Below, piece by piece: positions 8,766-18,304 of a stretch of 64,000 nucleotides of DNA. The translations under genes and the position numbers were made by a program. The notes under the pieces are model-generated. The model had not been told where the DNA came from, searched no databases, and saw only the letters and a list, made by a program, of their open reading frames with translations. The stretch covers positions 62,001 to 126,000 of the forward strand of contig NZ_PYWI01000008.1 in NCBI RefSeq assembly GCF_003049575.1, read 5' to 3'. Position 1 is the first letter of the stretch. Every line of letters starts with the position of its first letter. Source of the stretch: Lysinibacillus parviboronicapiens (GTDB lineage: Bacteria > Bacillota > Bacilli > Bacillales_A > Planococcaceae).

Positions 8766-8855
8766 ATGACATTCGTATTCATTGGAGTAACAGTGGCGAT
8801 CTATATTGGCGTGGGGAAATACGTCATGAAACAAGCGACTGCACATATAAAATAG
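8766..8855 (+). CDS. 29-residue single-helix membrane microprotein
   Basis: Short gene: MTFVFIGVTVAIYIGVGKYV then MKQATAHIK. It is one hydrophobic helix with a basic tail, inside-positive at the C-terminus. AAAGGAG stands 9 bp before the ATG, a Fur-box-like promoter lies upstream and a strong terminator downstream, so it is a complete single-gene unit. The function is unknown. B. subtilis has Fur-controlled small proteins (FbpA, FbpB, FbpC), but this sequence is not visibly one of them. An iron-transport accessory peptide is possible, and this is inference only. Confidence 0.65.
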   Translation: MTFVFIGVTVAIYIGVGKYVMKQATAHIK

Positions 8856-8903
8856 TAAAGTTTGTATTTTAGCTGTTGCCATATAAAATGATTATTTTAA
8901 TAA

Positions 8904-8946
8904 AGAGAGTATGACACAAAGTTCTTTTGAGTCATACTCTTTTTTT
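8904..8946 (+). terminator. Intrinsic terminator of the microprotein unit
   Basis: AGAGTATGAC (8906-8915) pairs with 8931-8940, with an inner CAAA/TTTG helix, followed by a run of seven T. Confidence 0.9.
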
Positions 8947-9197
8947 GTGCGAAAAAATCAACATTTGTAAAATGATTTATCAACGAAATCCCTTGGTTAT
9001 ATGTAAAGTGGAAATCTGCAAAAGCCTATTTATTCGACAAAAAATAAGAAAAATAGAGAAAAAGTATTTATTTTTATAGAATAATTTTATTAAACTAAAT
9101 ATTTATTTTTTTCTGAAAACTATTGAAATAGGTTATTTTTTTATGTAGAATTTTAAAAAATGGAATCGCTTTTCATATATTGGAACGGAGGTTAAAA

Positions 9198-10184
9198 ATG
9201 GCTGTCAACATTTTGGAAGTCAAAGATTTGAAAATAGGATTTGAACAAGACAAAAAAGACATTGCGATTGTCAATGGCGTGTCATTACAACTTGAAAAAG
9301 GAAAAACTTTAGGGATTGTTGGCGAATCAGGCTGTGGTAAAAGTATGACGTCGCTATCACTAATGGGATTGTTACCTTCTGGAGTGGATTGGCAAAATGG
9401 AGACATTTACATAGACCAAATGCAAATTAACAAAAAATCAAAAAAAGAATGGCGAAACGTTCGAGGGAAAAAAATAGCAATGATTTTCCAAGAACCGATG
9501 AGTTCGTTAAATCCAGTTTATAAAGTTGGTTCTCAAATAGTTGAAATGATTCTTAGTCATGAGCATATATCCAAAAAAGAGGCGCTGCAACGTGCTGTTG
9601 ACATGCTTCAACTTGTTGGAATTCCTCGCCCAGAAAGAGTAGTGAATGAGTATCCTCATCAATTATCAGGTGGGATGCGTCAACGAGTCATGATTGCCAT
9701 GGCATTAGCATGTGGTCCAGAAATATTAATTGCAGATGAACCTACTACTGCATTAGACGTGACGATTCAGGCCCAAATTCTCGAATTGATGAAAGACCTG
9801 CAAGAGAAATTACAGATGTCTATCATTATCATCACGCATGATCTTGGCGTCGTTGCTGAAATTTGCGAACGAGTAGTCGTCATGTACGCAGGAGAAATAG
9901 TTGAAGAAGCGACTGTTTTAGATCTTTTTAATCATCCTCTCCATCCTTATACACAGGGTCTATTGAATTCCTTGCCAGATATTGAGACAGAGCAGGAGTA
10001 TTTGCCTTCAATTGAGGGAGTTGTACCAGCCCCAGCGGATATGCCAGCAGGTTGTAGATTTTTCGATCGATGTGAGTATGCAACAGGAAAATGTAAGAAT
10101 AAACCAAATTTGTTTACAACAAATATTGGCAGTACAGTGCGTTGCTGGCTTTATGAGAGCGGAGAATTAATAGGGGGGATGTAA
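9198..10184 (+). CDS. Peptide ABC transporter ATP-binding protein, OppD/DppD type
   Basis: 328 residues from the ATG at 9198, chosen because GGAGG (9187-9191) is ideally spaced for it; an upstream in-frame TTG at 9180 precedes the ribosome site. Walker A GESGCGKS, signature LSGGMRQR and Walker B ILIADEPTTALD are all present. The C-terminal oligopeptide-transporter extension ends with a Cys-rich AGCRFFDRCEYATGKC, the site where Fe-S-binding DppD/OppD members have four Cys. It powers peptide import with the partner ATPase immediately following (stop and start adjacent). First gene of an eleven-gene cluster. Confidence 0.92.
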   Translation: MAVNILEVKDLKIGFEQDKKDIAIVNGVSLQLEKGKTLGIVGESGCGKSMTSLSLMGLLPSGVDWQNGDIYIDQMQINKKSKKEWRNVRGKKIAMIFQEPMSSLNPVYKVGSQIVEMILSHEHISKKEALQRAVDMLQLVGIPRPERVVNEYPHQLSGGMRQRVMIAMALACGPEILIADEPTTALDVTIQAQILELMKDLQEKLQMSIIIITHDLGVVAEICERVVVMYAGEIVEEATVLDLFNHPLHPYTQGLLNSLPDIETEQEYLPSIEGVVPAPADMPAGCRFFDRCEYATGKCKNKPNLFTTNIGSTVRCWLYESGELIGGM

Positions 10185-11141
10185 ATGGTCAGTCCATTAT
10201 TAGAAGTAAAACACTTGAAAAAATATTTCAACTTAAAAGGATCACGGGCAGATTATTTAAAAGCAGTAGATGATATTTCATTTACTGTAAATGAAGGAGA
10301 GGTTTTAGGCATAGTTGGTGAATCAGGCTGTGGAAAGTCTACGATGGGAAAAACACTCATTCAATTACTTACACCAACAGAGGGTGAAATTTTATTAAAC
10401 GGAGAAAATATTGCAAACCTGAGCCCGAAAAAGGTACGTGAAAAACGCCGAGACATGCAAATTATTTTCCAAGATCCTTTTTCTTCCCTTAATCCTCGAA
10501 TGAAGGTCTATAAAATCATTGAAGAACCATTGGTTAATTTTAAGATTGGTACAAAAGAAGAAAGAAAACAACGAGTTTATGAAGTAGCTAAACAGGTGGG
10601 ACTGACACAAAAGCAATTAGATCGTTTCCCACATGAATTTTCAGGTGGTCAAAGACAACGAATAGGCATTGCGAGAGCACTTGTTTCAAATCCTAAGCTC
10701 ATTATAGCGGACGAGCCTGTATCTGCACTTGATGTATCGATTCAATCTCAAGTATTGAACATCATGAAAGACTTAAAGAAGGAAATGAATCTTACCTATA
10801 TCTTCATTTCACATGATTTAAGTGTCGTCCATCATTTTTGTGATCGTATTGGTGTTATGTACTTAGGGAAATTAGTGGAAGTAGCGGATAAGCATGAATT
10901 GTTTAGTAATCCAAAACATCCCTATACAAAAGCGTTACTATCGGCATTACCAAAATCGCATCCTTCGAGAAAAAAAGAGCGTATTGTCCTGAGAGGAGAT
11001 GTTCCAAATCCTGCAAACCCACCTAGTGGATGTACATTCCATACAAGATGTCCTAATTGTATGGACATATGCACAGTGACGCCTCCTACCCTAAAAAGAA
11101 TGGGTGAGAAGCATGATGTATCCTGCTTACTTTATGAATAA
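10185..11141 (+). CDS. Peptide ABC transporter ATP-binding protein, OppF/DppF type
   Basis: 318 residues. Walker A GESGCGKS, signature FSGGQRQRIGIARAL, Walker B LIIADEPVSALD, then the oligopeptide-transporter C-terminal domain with SGCTFHTRCPNCMDIC. It starts at the base after the stop of the OppD-type gene, behind a G-rich ribosome site inside that gene's end. Forms the heterodimeric motor with it. The gene following is an IclR regulator rather than a permease, which is unusual within an opp-type operon. Confidence 0.92.
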   Translation: MVSPLLEVKHLKKYFNLKGSRADYLKAVDDISFTVNEGEVLGIVGESGCGKSTMGKTLIQLLTPTEGEILLNGENIANLSPKKVREKRRDMQIIFQDPFSSLNPRMKVYKIIEEPLVNFKIGTKEERKQRVYEVAKQVGLTQKQLDRFPHEFSGGQRQRIGIARALVSNPKLIIADEPVSALDVSIQSQVLNIMKDLKKEMNLTYIFISHDLSVVHHFCDRIGVMYLGKLVEVADKHELFSNPKHPYTKALLSALPKSHPSRKKERIVLRGDVPNPANPPSGCTFHTRCPNCMDICTVTPPTLKRMGEKHDVSCLLYE

Positions 11142-11155
11142 AAAATGGAGCGATT

Positions 11156-11950
11156 ATGATGAGTAAAACAATAGAAAAAGGCATTAACATTTTGACATTA
11201 TTTACGGAAGAAAAACCTTCCTGGCGTTTAGATGAACTGGCACATGAAACAGACATTCCAAAGCCTACCTTACTTAGATTTCTGAAGACATTCACAGAAT
11301 TAGGGGTGTTAAAACGCCCATATATTCAAAGTGGTGGTCAACTAGTGTTGAGTGATCATTATTTTCTTGGACATAAATTAATTGAATTGGGGGCTATTGC
11401 TGCTAATTCCATTGAAATTCGTTCACTTGCTATACCACATATGAAAATGTTACAGCAGAAATTTGACTTAGCTGTTCAGTTAATCGTGATGGACGATACA
11501 GATGGTCTATACATTGAAAAAATAGAAAGTCTAAAACCGGTATTACTTTATACAAGAGTAGGGAGAAGGGCGCCACTGTACGCAGGTGCTTGTTCACGTA
11601 TTATCTTATCTTTCCAATCAGAAGAAAAAATACAAGAAGTTTTACAAAAAACACGTAAAAAATATGCCAGTGGAACACCGGTAACAGACGAAGAAATCTA
11701 TGAATTGATTGAATTTGGAAAAAACAATGGCTATGCCTACAGTGTTTCCGAACTAGAAGAGGGCACCATTTCAATAGCTGTACCAATTTTTAATAGCAAT
11801 CGTGAAGTAGAATATTCCATCAGTATCGCTGGAATAGATTCGTTATTACCTAAAGAAAAAGTAAATGGTTTTTTAGAGGGGCTTTGGGCCACAGCGGCTT
11901 CAATATCAGCTGAATTAGGTTATTCGTTGCCATATCCATATGGTGTATAA
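11156..11950 (+). CDS. IclR-family transcriptional regulator
   Basis: 264 residues. N-terminal winged helix (KGINILTLFTEEKPSWRLDE to PKPTLLRFLKTFTELG), then the IclR effector domain with LAVQLIVMDDTDGLYIEKIE and PLYAGACSRIILSF. The regulator KipR of B. subtilis, which sits next to the pxp (kip) genes, is also IclR-type, which supports it controlling this cluster in response to a peptide or 5-oxoproline. It lies between the ATPase genes and the binding-protein gene with gaps of 14 and 28 bp, so it is co-transcribed. No clear palindromic operator was found in the AT-rich leader (9000-9197). Confidence 0.88.
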   Translation: MMSKTIEKGINILTLFTEEKPSWRLDELAHETDIPKPTLLRFLKTFTELGVLKRPYIQSGGQLVLSDHYFLGHKLIELGAIAANSIEIRSLAIPHMKMLQQKFDLAVQLIVMDDTDGLYIEKIESLKPVLLYTRVGRRAPLYAGACSRIILSFQSEEKIQEVLQKTRKKYASGTPVTDEEIYELIEFGKNNGYAYSVSELEEGTISIAVPIFNSNREVEYSISIAGIDSLLPKEKVNGFLEGLWATAASISAELGYSLPYPYGV

Positions 11951-11978
11951 ATAGCAAACAACAAAGGGGATGTCGTAT

Positions 11979-13562
11979 ATGAAAAAATACAAATTGTTCA
12001 CGTTGTTACTTGTATGTATGCTGCTCGTATTAACAGCATGTAGTGGTGACACATCAGAAAGTGGTAATAAAGAAAAAAACAATGGAAAAGTGAAGGGTGA
12101 AAATCCAGCAATAGCCCGTGGCAACGAATTAGTCATTCGTGTTCCGGGAGATCCACAAAACTGGGATCCAATTGATACATATCTATTGGCTTGGAGTATG
12201 GTTGGAACTTCCGTATTTGAAGGTTTAGTTAGTCGTTCACTTGACTTAGAAATTCAACCCGGCTTAGCAGAGTCTTGGGAATATGTAGATGATAAGACAC
12301 TCGTATTCCAATTGCGTAATGGCGTTACATTCCACAATGGCGAACCATTTAACGCAGAAGCAGTTAAATTTACATTTGACCGTTTACTTGGTGAAGAGGG
12401 GCAAAAGGGGCCTCAATATTCAAACTATACATCGATTGATCGTGTAGAAGTAACTGGCGATTATGAAGTAACAATGTATTTAAAGGCAATTGACCCAGTG
12501 TTATTAACGAAATTATCTGGTTACGGTGCAGTCATCGTTCCACCAAAATACATTACTGAACAGGGTGCAGAGAATTTTGATATGAAACCTGTCGGAACAG
12601 GTCCATTCAAGATGACGGATTACCAACGTGATAAAGAAGTGGTCGTGGAGCGTTATGCAGATTATTGGAATAAAGACGCAATTAAGCTAGATAAAGTAAC
12701 GTTTAAAGTCATTCCAGAAACTGCGACAGCATTAGCAGAATTACAAACAGGTAACATTGATATTATGACACGCTTAGAAGTTGCTCAAGCAGCAACCGCA
12801 GAAGGTACTGACTTCATCACTTTAATGGATGTACCTACTCCTACAGCATACTCGATACGCTTTGATACAGCGAAAGCACCTGTAGACGATGTACGAGTTC
12901 GACAAGCAATCAACTTTGCCATTGATAAGGAAACAATCGTGAAAGAAATCTTAGGTGGTTATGGAAAACTTATCAGCTCATTCCAAAGTGAACTTTCATT
13001 TGGCTATAACAAAGATTTACAACCATATCCATATGATCCTGAAAAGGCAAAAAAACTTCTTGCTGAGGCAAATGTTGCTGAAGGAACAACATTAGAATTC
13101 TATATTCCGGGTACTGATGGAACATTTAAAGAAATTGCACAAGCAGTCGCTTTCTATTTACAAGAAGTGGGCTTAAAAGTATCTATTAATAGTGTAGAAA
13201 ATACAACCTTCCAATCAGAATTAATACCAAAAGGCGACGCTGGTCATATGTATAAAAATGGTTGGGGTGGTTGGACTTTAGACTTTGATAATACTGCCTA
13301 TTTAATGTATCACGAAGGAGAATTTTGGAATCCAACTTATAAAAACGATAAAGTTGAACAATTGTTAACTGCGGAACGTGCGACGAATGATAGTACGGAA
13401 CGTGAAAAAATCTTTAAAGAACTGACAGACGTATTATATGAAGATGCAGCAGAAGTGAATTTATATTCAGAAGTTGAAATATACGGAGTGAATAAGCGAG
13501 TAAAAGATTTCCAACCACCACATGATGGTCGCTTTAGATTTGAAGGGGTTACTGTCGAGTAA
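11979..13562 (+). CDS. Peptide-binding lipoprotein of the ABC transporter (SBP family 5)
   Basis: 527 residues from the ATG at 11979, preferred over 11970 because AAAGGGG abuts the earlier ATG. A lipoprotein signal peptide ends in the lipobox L-T-A-C (Cys at about residue 22), so the protein is anchored outside the membrane. The family 5 extracellular solute-binding motif is seen at GLAESWEYVDDKTLVFQLRN and the following FHNGEPFNAEAVKFT. It captures peptides and delivers them to the two permeases. A hairpin follows at 13574-13605, as often seen after highly expressed binding proteins. Confidence 0.92.
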   Translation: MKKYKLFTLLLVCMLLVLTACSGDTSESGNKEKNNGKVKGENPAIARGNELVIRVPGDPQNWDPIDTYLLAWSMVGTSVFEGLVSRSLDLEIQPGLAESWEYVDDKTLVFQLRNGVTFHNGEPFNAEAVKFTFDRLLGEEGQKGPQYSNYTSIDRVEVTGDYEVTMYLKAIDPVLLTKLSGYGAVIVPPKYITEQGAENFDMKPVGTGPFKMTDYQRDKEVVVERYADYWNKDAIKLDKVTFKVIPETATALAELQTGNIDIMTRLEVAQAATAEGTDFITLMDVPTPTAYSIRFDTAKAPVDDVRVRQAINFAIDKETIVKEILGGYGKLISSFQSELSFGYNKDLQPYPYDPEKAKKLLAEANVAEGTTLEFYIPGTDGTFKEIAQAVAFYLQEVGLKVSINSVENTTFQSELIPKGDAGHMYKNGWGGWTLDFDNTAYLMYHEGEFWNPTYKNDKVEQLLTAERATNDSTEREKIFKELTDVLYEDAAEVNLYSEVEIYGVNKRVKDFQPPHDGRFRFEGVTVE

Positions 13563-13573
13563 TTAGTAAGTTA

Positions 13574-13605
13574 AGAGATAGTATGCTTACATACTATCTC
13601 TTTCA
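13574..13605 (+). terminator. Attenuating hairpin after the binding-protein gene
   Basis: AGAGATAGTATG (13574-13585), loop CTTA, exact complement 13590-13601, then TTCATTTC. The weak T-run suggests partial read-through, giving more binding protein than permease. Confidence 0.75.
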
Positions 13606-13628
13606 TTTCAAACTAGGAGGATGGAATT

Positions 13629-14561
13629 ATGCTTTCCTATATACTGAGACGTTTATCGCATACGGTGCTGGTGATTATGGCCGTTTCATTAATCATATTT
13701 TTCTCTATCCGTTTAACAGGAGACCCAGTAAGTATTATGTTCGGTGCTGGTGAACCAAGTCAGCAGGCCGTAGAAGAGTTAACTGCTAAATTAGGTTTAG
13801 ATAAGCCGGTGTGGGAACAATATATCATTTTTATGAAAGATTTATTCATGCTTGATTTTGGTACGTCGTATCGCTCCAATAGCCCCGTTCTGGATATGCT
13901 GATAGAACGTGCATGGCCAACGATTGCACTTGCTTTAGGTGGTATGACTGTGGCGTTATTAATCGCTGTTCCTATTGGCATTCTATCAGCTGTGTATAAA
14001 GGAAAATCAATTGATATATTTGGTCGTATCTTCTCGCTACTAGGTATCTCATTTCCAAACTTTTGGTTAGCCTTTATGTTAATTTTAATCTTTGCTGTAC
14101 AGCTAAAATGGCTACCTGTATCAGGTTTTGATGGCTTGAGTTCGTTAATATTGCCATCCATCGCATTAGGACTTATTTTATCAGGTATTTTAGTGCGTTT
14201 AATTCGATCATCGATGCTTGAGGTACTTAAAATGCAATATGTCACGACAGCAAGATCTAAAGGAATTAGAGAATGGCTCGTCATTGTAAGGCATGCATTC
14301 CGAAATGCGTTATTGCCAACGGTGACATTTGTTGGTTTGCAGTTTGGTGGGCTATTAGGTGGTGCGGTTATAGTAGAGCAAGTATTTTCTTGGCCAGGCA
14401 TTGGTCGTTTAATTGTTGACTCCATCAATCAACGGGATTATCCAGTTGTACAAGGTGGCATTATTCTTCTGGCATTATTAATGATCATGGTCAATTTGAT
14501 GGTAGATTTATGCTACTCATTGATTAACCCGAAAATTCGGACAGGAAGAGGTGACAATTAA
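13629..14561 (+). CDS. Peptide ABC transporter permease, DppB/OppB type
   Basis: 310 residues, six predicted membrane helices. The inner-membrane-component signature EAA loop is visible as YVTTARSKGIREWLVIVRHA, which contacts the ATPases. The N-terminus MLSYILRRLSHTVLVIMAVS is the usual DppB start. GGAGGATGGAATT precedes the ATG. Its stop overlaps the start of the second permease (TAATG). Confidence 0.93.
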   Translation: MLSYILRRLSHTVLVIMAVSLIIFFSIRLTGDPVSIMFGAGEPSQQAVEELTAKLGLDKPVWEQYIIFMKDLFMLDFGTSYRSNSPVLDMLIERAWPTIALALGGMTVALLIAVPIGILSAVYKGKSIDIFGRIFSLLGISFPNFWLAFMLILIFAVQLKWLPVSGFDGLSSLILPSIALGLILSGILVRLIRSSMLEVLKMQYVTTARSKGIREWLVIVRHAFRNALLPTVTFVGLQFGGLLGGAVIVEQVFSWPGIGRLIVDSINQRDYPVVQGGIILLALLMIMVNLMVDLCYSLINPKIRTGRGDN

Positions 14562-15463
14562 TGACACAGGCGATTGAGACTGAAATAGTAGCGGCTAAAA
14601 AGACAAGTAAAATGATGCAGATTTTAAAGTATATCAAAGCGAACTTGACAGGGATGATCGGATTAGTGCTAGTAGTAGCCGCCATATTTTGTGCCATTTT
14701 TGCGCCATATATCGCGCCATATGATCCAGGTGCTGCCAGTTTAGGGCAACGCCTAGATATGCCTAAATGGTTGGATGAAACAGGGGAATCACAATATTTA
14801 CTTGGAGGAGACCAAGTAGGACGTGATTTGTTGAGTAGAATTATTTATGGGGCACGTATTTCTTTATTGGTTGGTATTTGCGGGGTTGCCATTTCTCTTG
14901 TGTTAGGCACGGTTTTAGGACTTGTTTCTGGTTATTTTGGGAAATGGTTGGATGATTTAATTATGCGTTTGGCAGAAGTTCAATTAGGGCTGCCTTTTAT
15001 ATTATTAGCGATTGTTATTATGAGTGTATTTGGTACAGGCATTGAGAAAATCATTATTATTTTAGGTCTTACGTATTGGGTAAGTTTTGCCCGATTAATA
15101 CGCGGAGAAATTTTGGCCTTAAAAGAACAAGAGTATATTCAAGCGGCGAAAGCTATTGGAGGAACTCATTTCAAAATAATCGTTAAGCATATTCTGCCAA
15201 ATGTTGCGTCTTCTATTTTAGTATTAGCTACTATGTGTATTGCAGAGTTTATTTTATTAGAGGCTTCCCTGACATTTTTAGGATTAGGCGTTGAACCAAC
15301 TGTACCTTCATGGGGCGGCATGCTAGCCGATAGTCGGAACTATATGACATCGGCATGGTGGATTTCTGTATTCCCAGGTATTGCAATTATGTTAACAGTA
15401 TTAGGCTTTAACTTATTAGGGGATTGGCTGCGTGACCGCTTAGATCCGAATATGAAAGTTTAG
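14561..15463 (+). CDS. Peptide ABC transporter permease, DppC/OppC type
   Basis: 300 residues. N-terminal cytoplasmic tail, then helix 1 (MIGLVLVVAAIFCAIFAPYI) and the DppC hallmark YDPG, followed by LLGGDQVGRDLLSRIIYGAR. The EAA loop is YIQAAKAIGGTHFKIIVKHI. It forms the transmembrane channel with the preceding permease. It ends only a few bases before the M14 peptidase start, in one polycistronic unit. Confidence 0.93.
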   Translation: MTQAIETEIVAAKKTSKMMQILKYIKANLTGMIGLVLVVAAIFCAIFAPYIAPYDPGAASLGQRLDMPKWLDETGESQYLLGGDQVGRDLLSRIIYGARISLLVGICGVAISLVLGTVLGLVSGYFGKWLDDLIMRLAEVQLGLPFILLAIVIMSVFGTGIEKIIIILGLTYWVSFARLIRGEILALKEQEYIQAAKAIGGTHFKIIVKHILPNVASSILVLATMCIAEFILLEASLTFLGLGVEPTVPSWGGMLADSRNYMTSAWWISVFPGIAIMLTVLGFNLLGDWLRDRLDPNMKV

Positions 15464-15472
15464 GTGATGAAT

Positions 15473-18295
15473 ATGAATACAACTATTTTCACAAGTTTAT
15501 TTAGTATGCATCAACCGTTAAAAAAACCTTCCTTATATATTGAATTACCGTCTCATCTTGCACCTGTTGGATTAATCGACTTTTGTGTGAGATTGGGCTT
15601 GGAAGCAAATGAACTTGATTTTAATTTATTTCAACCAGCCAACCAAACTTTCTCAATGATTTTTCAACACCATGATGCCACGTATGTGATGAAAAAAAAT
15701 TCAACATTTATCTTTTATTATGAGACAGAGGAGTCATTATCGGCATTGTTAAGCGCTGTTGCGTGTGAGGGTATGCCAGATACAAGTGAAACGATTCCTG
15801 CTATCTATTATGAAAGTTTAAGTCATCTGTGGTCAGCTTATGGTACTGGTGAAAAAGATGAGGCCCATCCTTTACAACATCTAAGTGTACAAATGCATTT
15901 GCAAGAAGCAGTGCAAAGTCATGCACTCTTGAAAGAAGTTTGTTATCTTGGGCTACGACTAGGCTTATATTCAACGACAGCTTCTTTTCCTGTTGTGACA
16001 CAAGAAGAACGTAATTTGTCCATTGTCATTAAACTAGGGACCGAAAATATTATGGAACTAGTCGCTCCGAACGCCATTCATATAATGGGTACGAAAGTAA
16101 GTCTACCAACTGTTCTTCATACGATTACAAAAGAAAAGCACGTCACTGAAGGTGGTTTACTTGGTATTTGGGAATTAAACGACAAGCAAGTTAATGAAGC
16201 TCAACTGCTATACGAAGAAAAGTGGCAAGATGAATCAGAAGCTACATCGATTATGAATGCATTACAAATGGAAACACAACTAGAAGTAGATGCCGAAATA
16301 TATATAACGGCATCAAAAGAAAAACGAGATAACTATCGTTTAGATTTAGTTGATAAATTTCCCACTCTAAAGACTATCTATGTGCGCTCGGCATTTAAAA
16401 CAGGATTGTACTGGATATTAGAAGAAGTACTGCCGTCAGTTCAAACACCTTTTACACAGGTGAAAATTGTTTGTAAGGATGGCAGCAAGCAAAAAGGTTT
16501 AGAATTACGCAATCGATGGATTATGGAACTATATCCGATTGACGAATTGATTGAAGCGCAATATGGGGTTCCGAAGGAGAATGTTCATTTTGAACTATCG
16601 TCCACACAACATCACGTTTATCGTGTCTATGTAGATGAACAATTGATAGCGGTATTAAACCCGTTAATTAGTGAATTGGATTATGTAGCTGGAGATAAAA
16701 AAGCGTATCCGACTACAGCAGGATACAGATTATTTAAAGATGAAGATTGTATTCAAGAAAAAGCCATATTGTCTGATCGAGAACGCTTTTATAAATACTA
16801 TATAGATAGATTTTTACCACATGTCGTGGATCGATTAGTTATTGATAAAAGTAGTAGCAGTCAAGGGGAACTGTATCCGCTTTTTGACCGAATTGAAATA
16901 GACTTTACCTCTTCTGGAATTGAAGAGGAACTCTCTATTAAACAAGAAGCAAATTCATCCTTTGAGGCGTTGTATGAGGATATATATTTCAACACGCTGG
17001 ACTATTTTTATGCATTGGGCGACCGACTAGTGAATCGACCTTATAAGGCGCCAGGAGGTGTTGTACCTTTTATCCATATGCAGGAGGATATCTATGCGCC
17101 CATTAATAGCTTGCTAAAGTTGTATCAGTGGCGTGAACAAGCATATATAGCCTCTACAACAAAGCGAATACTATTTGATGATAACGGACGGATGGACCGT
17201 GTAGAAATGCTCGTTGGCCAAAAACGTCAAGTTGTTGCAGTAGAACAACCATTAAAACACAAAATAAAAGATGACTTTCAGCTATTAAGTAGATATAACA
17301 CCATGCCAGAAGTCAAAATCAATACTGCGGATTTGTCGTATAAAGGGAACTTGATACCCTTTATCGAAGTGACAGAACCGATTACTAGTGACTATTTTTC
17401 GGGGCTCAAGAAATCTAATGACAAGCATACGATTGTTTTTGAAGCGGGGCATCATCCAAATGAAGTTTCGAGTACACCTGCTATATTAGAACTAGTGGAA
17501 GATGTTATTCGTCAGCACCCAGAGATTTTAAAGAAAATCAATATGATTGTGATTCCACTAGCGAACCCGGATGGTTATGAGCTGATGAAGACTTTGACAC
17601 AAGAGCATCCAAAATGGAAACATCATGCAGCCAGATACAATGCAGTTGGATTAGAATTTGCGCATGTGAAATTCCAAAAAAGTGTATTTGGTGAGGCAAA
17701 TGTTTTACCAATGATATTAAAAAAATGGGCACCTGATATTGTACTAGATGATCATGGGATTCCTGCGCGTGAATGGGTACAGCCTTTTGCTGGCTATGCT
17801 TGCCCACCTATTTTTCCAGTCTCCTATACATTGCCAAGCGCAAAAATATATGGGATTGGTCGTTATGCAGATAGTGGGACAAGGGAGATTCAGGCAAAAA
17901 ATTTAGAACATGTAGCTGAAAAAGTGAATGCTATTTTTGAAGACACAACCTTTGCTGAAGAAAATACTTATTGGCGTCATCGTTATTATAAGTATGGTAC
18001 GAAGTGGGAACCTCAAAAATACCCAATTGAAGAAATGGGCAATATTAATTTCTACCGGGGGATGGAAGTGACACCAACATACTCTTCTGTAAGTATTTTA
18101 CGTTACCCCCAATGGGTGGCACTTGATATAATATCAGAAGTGGCAGACGAAATTGTGTATGATGAGGAATTAAATTCATGTATTCAGGCTCATAAGTTAT
18201 TCAATCAGGCAATTATCGAGGCGGTTGTCTCGACACCAGTCAATAAACAAAATCAAAATGGGCGGATCATCAAACAACGTCCAATAGAAATCTAG
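15473..18295 (+). CDS. Large M14-type zinc metallopeptidase with long N-terminal extension
   Basis: About 940 residues from the ATG at 15473, chosen for its AGGTGATG ribosome site; GTG 15464 and ATG 15467 overlap that site. Only the last third is recognisable. FEAGHHPNEVSSTPA holds the M14 zinc motif H661-x-x-E664, NPDGYEL is the substrate-carboxylate region, and H761 in LDDHGIP is the likely third zinc ligand. Residues 1 to about 600 match nothing I recognise. No signal peptide is present, so it should act in the cytoplasm on imported peptides. Its position between the transporter and pyroglutamyl peptidase suggests it trims or deblocks peptides. Most M14 enzymes are 300-450 residues. Confidence 0.75.
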   Translation: MNTTIFTSLFSMHQPLKKPSLYIELPSHLAPVGLIDFCVRLGLEANELDFNLFQPANQTFSMIFQHHDATYVMKKNSTFIFYYETEESLSALLSAVACEGMPDTSETIPAIYYESLSHLWSAYGTGEKDEAHPLQHLSVQMHLQEAVQSHALLKEVCYLGLRLGLYSTTASFPVVTQEERNLSIVIKLGTENIMELVAPNAIHIMGTKVSLPTVLHTITKEKHVTEGGLLGIWELNDKQVNEAQLLYEEKWQDESEATSIMNALQMETQLEVDAEIYITASKEKRDNYRLDLVDKFPTLKTIYVRSAFKTGLYWILEEVLPSVQTPFTQVKIVCKDGSKQKGLELRNRWIMELYPIDELIEAQYGVPKENVHFELSSTQHHVYRVYVDEQLIAVLNPLISELDYVAGDKKAYPTTAGYRLFKDEDCIQEKAILSDRERFYKYYIDRFLPHVVDRLVIDKSSSSQGELYPLFDRIEIDFTSSGIEEELSIKQEANSSFEALYEDIYFNTLDYFYALGDRLVNRPYKAPGGVVPFIHMQEDIYAPINSLLKLYQWREQAYIASTTKRILFDDNGRMDRVEMLVGQKRQVVAVEQPLKHKIKDDFQLLSRYNTMPEVKINTADLSYKGNLIPFIEVTEPITSDYFSGLKKSNDKHTIVFEAGHHPNEVSSTPAILELVEDVIRQHPEILKKINMIVIPLANPDGYELMKTLTQEHPKWKHHAARYNAVGLEFAHVKFQKSVFGEANVLPMILKKWAPDIVLDDHGIPAREWVQPFAGYACPPIFPVSYTLPSAKIYGIGRYADSGTREIQAKNLEHVAEKVNAIFEDTTFAEENTYWRHRYYKYGTKWEPQKYPIEEMGNINFYRGMEVTPTYSSVSILRYPQWVALDIISEVADEIVYDEELNSCIQAHKLFNQAIIEAVVSTPVNKQNQNGRIIKQRPIEI

Positions 18296-18304
18296 GTGAA
18301 TAAA

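Noticed and set aside
13760-14428. 222-codon minus-strand frame inside the permease gene
   Set aside because: Antisense shadow of a clear DppB-type permease. No start signal.
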